Origin: an uncultured Latescibacterota bacterium
Lineage (GTDB): Bacteria; Latescibacterota; UBA2968; UBA8231
Reading direction: 5' to 3'
Assembly: GCA_958295495.1 (NCBI GenBank)
Contig: OY282352.1
Span: 3,350,548-3,414,547 of the forward strand
Length of the DNA: 64,000 bases
The notes beneath the pieces were generated by a model. That model was not told where the DNA came from. It was given only the letters and a program-made list of their open reading frames with translations, and ran no database searches. The position numbers and the translations under genes were made by a program. Positions 7,981 to 15,138 of this stretch are shown here, piece after piece (position 1 is the first letter of the stretch; each line of letters opens with the position of its first letter).

Positions 7981-9174
7981 TCAACCTCCTTCAGGTCTAG
8001 GGTGCAGAGTCATTTCGTATCGGCGGTTGCCGCCTCGCCGGTAGACCGGTTCAGAGGCGGGCTGCCTTGTATTGCCGAGGTGAAGCCAAAGTTGGATGCC
8101 AAGGTTCGGCATCTCCCCAGCGGTTATACACTCGATCACCAAGTCGACAAGCGTGCGTGTCACCTTGCAGCGGAATGCCGCGTCGGCGCGCACACGATAA
8201 ATGGGAAGATAGGGTGCGCTGAGACTACTACAGGCCTCGTGCGCCTGAGCTCGGTAGGCGTCGACAATTGCAGCCGACACTTTCTGGTCGTATCTGTTGA
8301 GGGTGCGGCGTTGAATCGAGAGATCACCATCCCCGCATAGGTCAGCGGCAAGCCAGATGACGTTCTGACCCTCGAATCCAGGCACATATCGAGATTGATC
8401 GAACAGCTTTAGCTGCGATCCCCAACTCTTTAGCATCTTTAGATCGGTCGCACCGATGGAAAGTCCCCGGAGTCTCATTGCCGCTTCGGCGAAAGCGTCG
8501 TTGATAGCCTCGGCCATCTCTTTGCTCGTAGGCTGCTTCTCACGGGCCCGCCCAAATCGGCGCCGGACGAATGAAATAATTATCTTGCGAATATCAGCCT
8601 TCTGACTCGTCAACGATTCGTCCTGCGTCAATCGTTCGGTAGCGTAGTTAATCCAGTGTTCAGTGCCTTTATCTAAACGACGCGACTCCTCGATGTCTCC
8701 TTCGGTGGTTTCGGGGCAAGCGAGTGGTCCCTCGTCCAAAACGCAAATGAATCGCTGGAAATAGGGATGGGCGCGATAAACTGCATAGGCGAGTTCATCG
8801 CAAAATGCCGCCATGTCATTCTCTGCTTGGTTTGCGGCCTGTACGCCAAGATCGGTGAGCTTATAGTCGCGGTCGCGATGTGCATCGAGGTACTTCCGAG
8901 CTGAAGGAAGCTGCTGACGCTCAACGAACCCAAGGCGTATCGCCTCGTCAAGCACCTCGCGTGTCGGTGCCCAATATCTGTCTCTATCTCCTACTCGGCT
9001 TGCGGCTCGTCGCCCGAGTCCTTGGTCGGCCAACCTGTCGACGGTGGTGCTGTATCGCAGACGCGCCTCCTCGAAGGTAGTGCCTTTGCGTAGGCCGATA
9101 AGCTGATCGCGCATGTGAGGGACCAACTGCTTCAGCCGCGGAACGGTATCGCGGGGTTCGGGTGCTTTGTTCAT
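7981..9174 (-). CDS. Unknown protein with a winged-helix-like N-terminal region (first gene of island operon)
   Basis: 397 residues from the ATG at 9172-9174; a TTG two codons earlier is possible. No known family was recognised. Residues of about 75-110 (TREVLDEAIRLGFVERQ, then 'YKLTDLGVQAA') have the helix plus 'Y.LT..G' wing pattern of wHTH domains. The middle is helical ('IIISFVRRRFGRAREKQ'), and a C-terminal domain carries several paired acidic and aromatic residues. It could be the DNA-recognition or regulatory subunit of the ATPase/nuclease module. No Shine-Dalgarno is seen and the sequence before the ATG is AT-rich, so the message may be leaderless. A 26-bp palindrome lies about 20 bp upstream. 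Confidence 0.6.
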   Translation of the reverse strand: MNKAPEPRDTVPRLKQLVPHMRDQLIGLRKGTTFEEARLRYSTTVDRLADQGLGRRAASRVGDRDRYWAPTREVLDEAIRLGFVERQQLPSARKYLDAHRDRDYKLTDLGVQAANQAENDMAAFCDELAYAVYRAHPYFQRFICVLDEGPLACPETTEGDIEESRRLDKGTEHWINYATERLTQDESLTSQKADIRKIIISFVRRRFGRAREKQPTSKEMAEAINDAFAEAAMRLRGLSIGATDLKMLKSWGSQLKLFDQSRYVPGFEGQNVIWLAADLCGDGDLSIQRRTLNRYDQKVSAAIVDAYRAQAHEACSSLSAPYLPIYRVRADAAFRCKVTRTLVDLVIECITAGEMPNLGIQLWLHLGNTRQPASEPVYRRGGNRRYEMTLHPRPEGG

Positions 9175-9194
9175 GATCAATAATATATCAATAG

Positions 9195-9220
9195 TTCAGG
9201 TCTCTTGCAAGAGACCTGAA
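9195..9220. promoter_or_regulatory. 26-bp perfect palindrome, candidate operator of the island operon
   Basis: Two 13-base arms, TTCAGGTCTCTTG and its exact reverse complement, meet without a spacer at 9207/9208. The palindrome sits between the operon at 9174 (minus strand) and the plus-strand coiled-coil gene at 9379, flanked by AT-rich DNA that could hold the promoter. There is no U-run on either side, so a terminator is unlikely. A dimeric repressor site is the simplest reading, possibly for the winged-helix-like first gene product. The symmetry is seen directly; the role is inference. Confidence 0.6.
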
Positions 9221-9378
9221 TAAATTTTATATCTTTTTCTTTTGAGATTTATATACTTGACTTGAGTGCCCATGAGTAATGATTATTCGTCTTGGCAGGA
9301 GCTAGGCATGGCACTGTTTGCGTTCTCGTCTCAGGTCTTTACGTTCTTTCCTTTACCATTACACAGAGAGAAGAGGCC

Positions 9379-9765
9379 ATGCAACAGTATGATCGAGTAG
9401 AAGAGGCTCGTAAAAATAAGGAACAAGCCGAAAAGGCAATGGATACCTTGATATGCCAATTATCTGAGTACGCCAAGAATCTGAGAGCCATAGCCGATAT
9501 GCTTGAAGTTCCTTTGCGAATCTCAAATACGGAAACCCGAATGGAAATTAAAATTTTCCCACATCAAAAAGATGGCAAAGACGCCATTGTACAGACCAAA
9601 GGTGGCGTAATATCGGACCCTAACCCTGCCGAATATCCATCTTATGAGGATCTATCGGCTTTCTTGAAGAGATATAGGGCCGCCCAAGACAGTCTGGAGA
9701 AAGCCTATAAGGATTTTGACACTGAGGTCAGGTCGCATCCATTTAATGGTGCTAGTGTTTTATAA
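9379..9765 (+). CDS. Coiled-coil protein of unknown function, last residues replaced by an IS element
   Basis: About 128 residues from the ATG at 9379, preceded by AGAGAAGAGG. The product is a charged helical protein (EEARKNKEQAEKAMDTL, 'YEDLSAFLKRYRAAQDSL') with a short beta-like centre. The IS element begins at 9746, so the final six residues (NGASVL) and the stop come from IS sequence. Joining the flanks without the IS would extend the frame to a different tail of about a dozen residues. It is more AT-rich than the surroundings and points away from the nuclease operon. It may be an immunity or partner gene of the island, or a passenger. Confidence 0.55.
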   Translation: MQQYDRVEEARKNKEQAEKAMDTLICQLSEYAKNLRAIADMLEVPLRISNTETRMEIKIFPHQKDGKDAIVQTKGGVISDPNPAEYPSYEDLSAFLKRYRAAQDSLEKAYKDFDTEVRSHPFNGASVL

Positions 9766-10520
9766 TCCGAACTCAGCGATAGACAACGGGACGAATCCGT
9801 TTTCATCGGGTTGCACTCCGTGCCACTGCGCCAGCAGATTGAACGCCGCCATGGCAAAGCTGAGATGAGCCGCAAAATAGGGCCATGCCCGATGGGTCTG
9901 CTGCTTAAATCGACCCATTCGGGTTAGCATGGAAAAGACCGTCTCGATGACCATCCGCTCGCCCCACGTTCTACGGGGACACCCTTTCAGATTCGCCGGA
10001 TTGCCGGCTTTGGCATGAAAGCCTAGGTCGCTGAGGAGGATCATCCGCTGTTGGAAGCGTCGGATTAGCGGATGAAAGACCGAGTCGTGGACATTCGCCG
10101 TGTTCCAATCCCAATCAACGATCCCGCCCCACTGATTGACGATCATGCACAGCTTGCCCCCGACGATCCAACGGTGATTGGACAGCCCCTTCTTGCCGAT
10201 AGGTTGCCGCGCCCGGCCGTGGCGCACCGGATGGATCAACTCAATGCCATAGCTATCCACCACCCCTACCGTCGTCGTCGCAGCGCGGAAGCGATTCGTC
10301 CAATCGGCATGAGCGGCGAATAAGCGAAACAAGCGTGTGCGCGAGGGCCGGCGTGGGAACAAGGTACGCCAGTCCCGTACCAGCCAGCGATAAAACGCCC
10401 GTTTACTGCCCTCTTTGAGCGCATACAACACCCCGTGGTCATCGGGACGCTCCTTCGCTGAAAGGTCGGACATCCTCAGCGTAGGAACTACCTAGACCAC
10501 GGTTAACATACTAGCACCAT
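9746..10520 (-). mobile_element. Insertion sequence, 775 bp, with 11-bp terminal inverted repeats and TA flanks
   Basis: The left end ATGGTGCTAGT (9746-9756) is repeated inverted at the right end (10510-10520), and TA flanks both sides (9744-9745 and 10521-10522) as a likely target duplication. If the TA is counted the arms are 13 bp long. One transposase gene fills nearly all the element. The insertion sits between two convergent genes, trimming the end of the plus-strand one and abutting the stop of the minus-strand remnant. The element looks complete, which suggests a fairly recent insertion. Confidence 0.75.
9760..10473 (-). CDS. IS transposase, DDE type (IS982/IS5-like)
   Basis: 237 residues preceded by a GAGGATG start region. 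Candidate catalytic residues are D73 (VVDSYGIEL), D149 (ILLSDLGFHAKAGNP) and E177 (MVIETVFSML). The spacing and the 'IETVFSML' helix resemble IS982-type transposases, whose usual length is about 290 residues. The N-terminal domain seems short here, with an in-frame stop seven codons upstream of the ATG. The element is also shorter than typical IS982 members. Family assignment is therefore open, but the DDE transposase call is firm. Confidence 0.85.
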   Translation of the reverse strand: MSDLSAKERPDDHGVLYALKEGSKRAFYRWLVRDWRTLFPRRPSRTRLFRLFAAHADWTNRFRAATTTVGVVDSYGIELIHPVRHGRARQPIGKKGLSNHRWIVGGKLCMIVNQWGGIVDWDWNTANVHDSVFHPLIRRFQQRMILLSDLGFHAKAGNPANLKGCPRRTWGERMVIETVFSMLTRMGRFKQQTHRAWPYFAAHLSFAMAAFNLLAQWHGVQPDENGFVPLSIAEFGL

Positions 10521-10693
10521 TAGTTATAGACGCGCTCTTCAACTTCCTTCAGGGCTTCCTTAGCTCGTTCCACTGTTTCGGCTAAAATCTCTTCACAGTC
10601 AAATATATCGGCCCACTTCCTTAGCTCTTTGGCCACTTGTCTATTATCGTATCTTGCCCAAGCTGCTTCGGCTATGGTGTCTGCGTCAGGGTT
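10520..10693 (-). pseudogene. 3' fragment of an unknown helical protein gene next to the IS
   Basis: An open stretch of 57 codons ends in TAA at 10520-10522. It reads as a well-formed helical C-terminus (DTIAEAAWARYDNRQVAKEL, then 'KWADIFDCEEILAET' and 'AKEALKEVEERVYN'). It has no start codon, and an in-frame stop lies directly upstream, so the 5' part is lost. The stop would be kept even if the IS were removed, so the C-terminus is original. This is likely debris from a gene that once sat convergent to the coiled-coil gene. Confidence 0.55.
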
Positions 10694-10846
10694 TTATCGA
10701 CTCCAAGAGTGGCAATTATTCGCCTTTATTAATATCATTCATTTTTCAATAATCTCCTAAGCTGAGCAAAGACAATATCTTGTGAGGATTTAGGCATTCG
10801 GGTATATAATTCCCTTTTAATTTACCGGGCCAAGATGCTAAGAAAA
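10694..10846. other. AT-rich stretch without a gene at the island's right edge
   Basis: About 150 bp, clearly more AT-rich than the chromosome either side. No gene, repeat or terminator is visible. It ends in an A-run directly against the second aminotransferase tail, which makes this the most likely right junction of the island. Confidence 0.4.
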
Positions 10847-10966
10847 AACGCCGTCGCCGCGGTTGAAAGCCACTTTATCATGTCGATTCACGAGAATTTT
10901 GCCGTACGGGAGGTGGCGGATATTGCCGAGGCGTTTGCAAAGGTGGAGCAGGCGTATTTGCGGTAG
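10847..10966 (+). pseudogene. C-terminal remnant of a second DegT/DnrJ-type aminotransferase gene
   Basis: These 120 bp align without gaps to 5717-5836, the end of the intact aminotransferase gene, with 9 differences. Most are synonymous. The encoded tails differ at only three positions (FAEQ versus FAVR, and AYWR versus AYLR), and the stop is TAG instead of TAA. The pattern says that this was once a working paralogue under protein-level selection, not a fresh copy made by insertion. Everything 5' of it has been replaced by island DNA. Confidence 0.85.
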
Positions 10967-11049
10967 TATAATATTGAAAGAGGGCTTATCGTTCTGGAGG
11001 CCGCTTGCAGCACTATGGCGCAACGCAACTCTCCATCAAAGCGGGGAAT

Positions 11050-11826
11050 ATGAGAAAGAGCAAAGTCTTAAAAAAAATGCGTGCGGGGCGGTGTGCCCGC
11101 ATTTGTGGCCTCGGGCATTATCTGCCGTTCTTCGTGCGCTATGCCGCCCACAACGGCTATGACGGCATCTGGCTCGACTTGGAACACCGGGCGATGGATC
11201 AGCGCGAGGTCCAGGGCCTGTTGGCCTTGTGTCGCGCCTGCGATATCGATTGCATGTTGCGGGCTCCAACGCTTGAGCGCACCCGCCTCTATCGCTATCT
11301 CGAGGACGGGGCGACCGGTCTGATGATGCCACTGGTTTCCGATGCGGCCCTAGCGCGCCAAATCGTCGCGGCGGTGAAGTACCCACCCTTGGGCAATCGC
11401 GGTTTGGACGGGGCGGGTTTGGACGGCGATTTTGGTCTCGACGTATGGCATGAGGGCAGTACCTATATCGACGACGCCAATCGCGAGACCTTCGTGGTCT
11501 TGCAGATTGAAACCCCACAAGCACTGGCCAATGTCGATGAGATCGCGGCGGTCGAGGGGGTGGATGGGCTCTTCGTCGGCCCGGCGGACTTGGGGTTGCG
11601 GCTCGGTTTGGCCGGGGGGGATGTCGATCTCGAGGGGGCCGTCGCCAAAGTCGCGGGGGCGGCGAAAAAACACGGCAAAGCTTGGGGGATACCCGCTGGT
11701 ACGCCCGAGTTGCTGGCCAAATACCGCGCACAAGGGGCGCAGATGCTGGCCTATGGCGGCGATTTTGCCCTGGCGCAGATTTTGGCCGCTTGCCGCCGGG
11801 ATTTCGACCAAGCTCTCGGTGAATAA
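11050..11826 (+). CDS. HpcH/HpaI-family aldolase
   Basis: 258 residues from the ATG at 11050; the frame extends upstream but GGGGAAT just before this ATG supports the choice. The fold is the phosphoenolpyruvate/pyruvate TIM barrel. 'GIWLDLEHRAMD', 'RAPTLERTRLYRYLEDGATG', the metal-ligand 'LQIETPQAL' and 'GLFVGPADLGLRLG' are in the standard order. Known members cleave 2-keto-3-deoxy sugar acids or hydroxy-keto-diacids to pyruvate plus an aldehyde. The adjoining M19-like gene starts 1 bp after the stop, and PhyH and TIM-barrel genes follow in the same direction. The natural substrate is unknown. Confidence 0.88.
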   Translation: MRKSKVLKKMRAGRCARICGLGHYLPFFVRYAAHNGYDGIWLDLEHRAMDQREVQGLLALCRACDIDCMLRAPTLERTRLYRYLEDGATGLMMPLVSDAALARQIVAAVKYPPLGNRGLDGAGLDGDFGLDVWHEGSTYIDDANRETFVVLQIETPQALANVDEIAAVEGVDGLFVGPADLGLRLGLAGGDVDLEGAVAKVAGAAKKHGKAWGIPAGTPELLAKYRAQGAQMLAYGGDFALAQILAACRRDFDQALGE

Positions 11827-11827
11827 G

Positions 11828-12883
11828 ATGACCATGAGATTGCCCTCTGGACGTATTTGGCCGCATCGAGTATGCGATATGCTGGGGTTAAACCTGACCC
11901 ATCCCCGTTTCGTGATTGACGATATTGACCTAGGTAAAAAAGACGCGAGTGGTTGTCGCGGTGACTTTCCCAAGTTTGCCGAATGGGGGGTAGGGGTGGT
12001 GATGTGCAAGGGGGGAGCGGCCTATTACGACGACAACTACAAACCGCTGTGGCGCCGGGAGTCGGAATGGCGTCCGGGCCGCGGCGGCGAGGATATGTTC
12101 CTGAGTCTGGCGATCAAGAATTCGACCCAACTGGTGCTGGGGGTGCTCGACCGCTTTTTGCTAAACGTCGAAGCCCATCCCGAGCAGGTGCTGCTGGTGC
12201 GGACAGCCCGGGACTTGGATGCTGCGCAGGCGGCGGGCAAGGTCGCGGTATTGATGGGGGCCAATCGCAGCGACTGGTTCGGCGACAGCCCCGGCATCTT
12301 GCGGATGTTTGCCCGCCTCGGGCTGCGGATGATCACTTTGGGCCAAGCGACCCGCGAGTTGGGTTGGGACGCCTCCAATGAGACCCGTTCGGGTGGGCGG
12401 ATGACCGAGTTGGGGGTGCGGATGATTGCGGAGATGAACGCGACCGGGATCCTCATCGACTTGGCCCATAGCAATGACCCCTGCGCTCTCGATATCATCG
12501 AAGTATCGGCAAAGCCGGTGGTTGACTCGCACTCGAGTCCGCGGGCATTGGTCGGCGATCTCAGGGCGGCACCCGACGGGGTTATGCGGGCGTTGGCCGC
12601 GCGCGGAGGCGTGTTGGGGATCCCACCGCCGATCCCCCGGCCGCCGGGGGACGCGCCCTATCGGGCGGTCGCGCCAGAACAGTTGGAGCAGACCTTGGTG
12701 CAGGTTCGCTACGCCGCCGATGTGATGGGTGTAGAAGGCGTGGGGATCGGCACTCACTTCAATAGTGCGGTATTGCCTTGGGTGGTAGAGGGCTTGCTGG
12801 ATGCGGGATTCACCGCGGAGGACACGAGCAAAATTTGCGGTGGGAATTACCTGCGGGTCTTGCGCGAGGTGCTGCCCGCGTAA
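11828..12883 (+). CDS. Peptidase M19 (renal dipeptidase-like) protein with missing metal ligands
   Basis: 351 residues from the ATG at 11828; a GTG at 11819 overlapping the aldolase stop is an alternative. The M19 core is recognisable as 'RLGLRMITLG', 'RMTELGVRMIAEMNATGIL', 'DLAHS' (H214) and 'DSHSSPRAL' (H235), with 'GGVLGI' after. However, the N-terminal HxD pair of the zinc site is not seen; the matching strand reads FVIDDIDLG. The bridging-glutamate 'IEG' position reads 'LMGAN' (about 142-146). Two to three of the usual five zinc ligands are therefore lacking, and ordinary dipeptidase activity is doubtful. It may bind one metal or have another role in the cluster. Confidence 0.75.
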   Translation: MTMRLPSGRIWPHRVCDMLGLNLTHPRFVIDDIDLGKKDASGCRGDFPKFAEWGVGVVMCKGGAAYYDDNYKPLWRRESEWRPGRGGEDMFLSLAIKNSTQLVLGVLDRFLLNVEAHPEQVLLVRTARDLDAAQAAGKVAVLMGANRSDWFGDSPGILRMFARLGLRMITLGQATRELGWDASNETRSGGRMTELGVRMIAEMNATGILIDLAHSNDPCALDIIEVSAKPVVDSHSSPRALVGDLRAAPDGVMRALAARGGVLGIPPPIPRPPGDAPYRAVAPEQLEQTLVQVRYAADVMGVEGVGIGTHFNSAVLPWVVEGLLDAGFTAEDTSKICGGNYLRVLREVLPA

Positions 12884-12951
12884 CTGCTTGGACTATTGGC
12901 CCCGTGAGGCTGACGGATGGACCTTAAGGCGCAAGGAGAAACAGGACGACA

Positions 12952-13764
12952 ATGGACGAAGTGGAAAAGTATCTCTTTGAAGTACACGGCTATCTGGTGA
13001 TCAAGGGCGCTCTCTCGCCGGAGGAAGTGGCCGCGGCCAATGCGGCGATTGACCACCACGCCGATCAAATTGGCATCCGCGCCAATGACTTGGCCCACGA
13101 ATCAGAGACGCTCAAGGGCGCGCAGGGACGCGGCGATTTGGGCGGGATGCTGACGTGGGACAAACCGCATTGCGATCCGTTCCGGGCGATGATCGCCCAT
13201 GCGCGGTTCAAGCCTTACCTAGAAGAATTGCTGGGACCGGGTTTTCGCTTGGAGGGTTTGGGGATCATCACCATGGACGAGGGGGCCGAAGGCTTCTGGT
13301 TCCACGAGGGCGGCGAGCCGCTCGACCGCTCGCGGGGTTTCCTCTACCGCAATGGCCGGATGTTTTGCGGGATGACCAACGTCGCCGTGCAGTTGGCGGA
13401 TGTAGGGCCGGAGGATGGGGGTTTCGCCTGTCTGCCCGGCAGCCATAAAGCCAACTATCCCTGCCCGGACGAGATCCGGCTTTACGAGGCGCACCAAGAT
13501 CGCATCGTGCAGCTCCTGGCCGAAGCTGGCGACGCCATACTTTTCGTCGAGACGCTGATGCACGGGGCCTTGCCGTGGACGGCCAAACACCAGCGGCGCT
13601 CGGTGATTTTGCGCTATAACCACGGCGTCCAGGCCGAATCCCTGATGGGGACCTATACACCGCCGGATTTCTACGCCGAGTTGACAAAGGCGCAGCAGGC
13701 GGTGATTGCACCGCCGCAGTACCGGGGAGAAGACAAGGGGTCGCGGCTATACAAGCCGAGATAA
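12952..13764 (+). CDS. Phytanoyl-CoA dioxygenase-like protein (variant metal motif)
   Basis: 270 residues; AAGGAG lies 12 bases upstream of the ATG. PhyH features are 'YLFEVHGYLVIKGALSPEE' at the N-terminus, 'GGFACLPGSHKANYP' (about 157-170) and the distal histidine H204 in 'TLMHGALPW', followed by RRSVILRYN where 2-oxoglutarate-binding arginine is expected. The first metal motif, normally HxD, reads H118-E-G in 'FWFHEGGEPL', so the Asp ligand is not in place. Either a variant ligand set is used or the enzyme is altered. It lies in a co-directional cluster with the aldolase and the M19-like gene. Confidence 0.75.
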   Translation: MDEVEKYLFEVHGYLVIKGALSPEEVAAANAAIDHHADQIGIRANDLAHESETLKGAQGRGDLGGMLTWDKPHCDPFRAMIAHARFKPYLEELLGPGFRLEGLGIITMDEGAEGFWFHEGGEPLDRSRGFLYRNGRMFCGMTNVAVQLADVGPEDGGFACLPGSHKANYPCPDEIRLYEAHQDRIVQLLAEAGDAILFVETLMHGALPWTAKHQRRSVILRYNHGVQAESLMGTYTPPDFYAELTKAQQAVIAPPQYRGEDKGSRLYKPR

Positions 13765-13806
13765 GAAGGTCGAGTTGCAAAGCCATAAACCTAAGGAGAT
13801 GAGACG

Positions 13807-15084
13807 ATGCAATGCTGGATTTTCGTTTTCAATCCGCTCGAACGCTACATGGCCAACTACAAGCATATCTTCGACGCTTGGGAAGAAGGCGGAGTGCGCG
13901 GCATTGTGGTAGGGCGCATGTTTTTTGTGGAGGACGACGGCAGCCGTATTCCCGCCTTTCCACAAGATCCTAAAGCCTACGCCGACTTGGGGCTGGAAGC
14001 GCCCGAGCAGCAGCCCCGCAATTTGGAAAAGGAGCGGGGACTAAGTGCTATGCTCGATGACGCCGCCGGGCGCGGCTGGCATATCATGGTATTCGACAGC
14101 GGCACCACCGCCCACGTGCAGAGCTTGATAAACCGCTATCCCGAGGTCAACGGAGTGATCATTGACGGGCCTGGCGAAAACCACTACGAACTGGCTTGGC
14201 ACCACGGCGGCGAACTCTTTGAATTGCGCGACGGCGAGCGTCGCGAGTTCGCCAATTTGGGCTTTGCCATCGATCGGCTGGAGCGCGGCATTGCCCATCT
14301 GCACCAGCGTTTCCACAACCTCACCCCGGATCTCGTGCGCTATTGGGCCCCGGGCGGGACCTTGGCCGGTCTGAATCTCTTTGATATCAACGAAGACGCC
14401 CTCTACTGGCTGCGGGCCCGGCGGGAAAGGTCGCGGCGTTCTTGGGAGCAAGCCCGCGCCGACTTGGACGGGGTGAACCGCTACGTCGAACTGGGCGGCA
14501 TTCCGCGCATCACCACTTTTTCTTCTCTAACCGGCCAGGATTACCAGCAGATGCCGCCGTACTTCGACTATATCTTTCCCAAGCACTACTACTGGCATCG
14601 CGGCTTCGACGGCATGTACGGCACGATTGCCCGCTGGGTGCAAAAGTTCGCCGAGTGGAACCCCTCCCTGACTGAGGCCGACTGCTTCCTGCTGGTCGAA
14701 TCGCTGTTCGGCCTGCGCCTGCCCAATGTCGAGTCACTGTTGGATATGGAGATGGGTTTTCCCGACGAGTTCTTCGCCGAAGTCGTGTACAGCGAAACGC
14801 GGCGGGCACTAGAGGCCATCAAAGATGCCGACAAAACCATCTTCTGGGTGTCCACCGGCCGCGCCCCGCACGCCGGAGACGCCATGCCGGCCCGCGACTT
14901 GGCCGGTATTCTCAAAACCTCGGAGGCCGCCGGTGCCCAGCGCTTTCTCTTCCACCCAGACCCGGATCCCAGTCCGTCCGAGTGGAGCGTGATCAGCGGC
15001 CTGTGCGGCGCGCAATGGCGTCAATCACGGGACGGGTACTGGCCGCCCAATGCGGCCAAACCAGACGAATACCTGCGCGATTAA
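13807..15084 (+). CDS. Unknown protein, probable TIM-barrel (glycosidase-like)
   Basis: 425 residues with AAGGAG before the ATG. I do not recognise the family. Alternating strand and helix segments such as 'GRGWHIMVFDSG', 'VNGVIIDGPGENHYEL' and 'FDYIFPKHYYWHRGFDGMYG' look like barrel strands ending in acidic or aromatic residues. That is the pattern of glycoside hydrolases with a substrate pocket of Asp, Glu, His and Trp. No signal peptide is seen, so it is likely cytoplasmic. It follows the PhyH gene by 42 bp in the same direction and probably belongs to the same pathway. Confidence 0.55.
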   Translation: MQCWIFVFNPLERYMANYKHIFDAWEEGGVRGIVVGRMFFVEDDGSRIPAFPQDPKAYADLGLEAPEQQPRNLEKERGLSAMLDDAAGRGWHIMVFDSGTTAHVQSLINRYPEVNGVIIDGPGENHYELAWHHGGELFELRDGERREFANLGFAIDRLERGIAHLHQRFHNLTPDLVRYWAPGGTLAGLNLFDINEDALYWLRARRERSRRSWEQARADLDGVNRYVELGGIPRITTFSSLTGQDYQQMPPYFDYIFPKHYYWHRGFDGMYGTIARWVQKFAEWNPSLTEADCFLLVESLFGLRLPNVESLLDMEMGFPDEFFAEVVYSETRRALEAIKDADKTIFWVSTGRAPHAGDAMPARDLAGILKTSEAAGAQRFLFHPDPDPSPSEWSVISGLCGAQWRQSRDGYWPPNAAKPDEYLRD

Positions 15085-15138
15085 TAGGCCCAAAGGGCTT
15101 TGAGGGGCTGGCGCCATGCCGGGCAGGGGAGGGTTTTC

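Noticed and set aside
5924-9174. Classical restriction-modification system.
   Set aside because: No methyltransferase motif (DPPY/NPPY with a SAM-binding loop) is present in any of the three proteins or next to them.
11432-11827. N-terminal extension of the M19-like gene.
   Set aside because: It lies wholly inside the aldolase gene in another frame and shows no dipeptidase features.
15085-15110. Terminator after the TIM-barrel gene.
   Set aside because: The GGCCC/GGGCT stem is too short, with a three-base loop and no real U-run.
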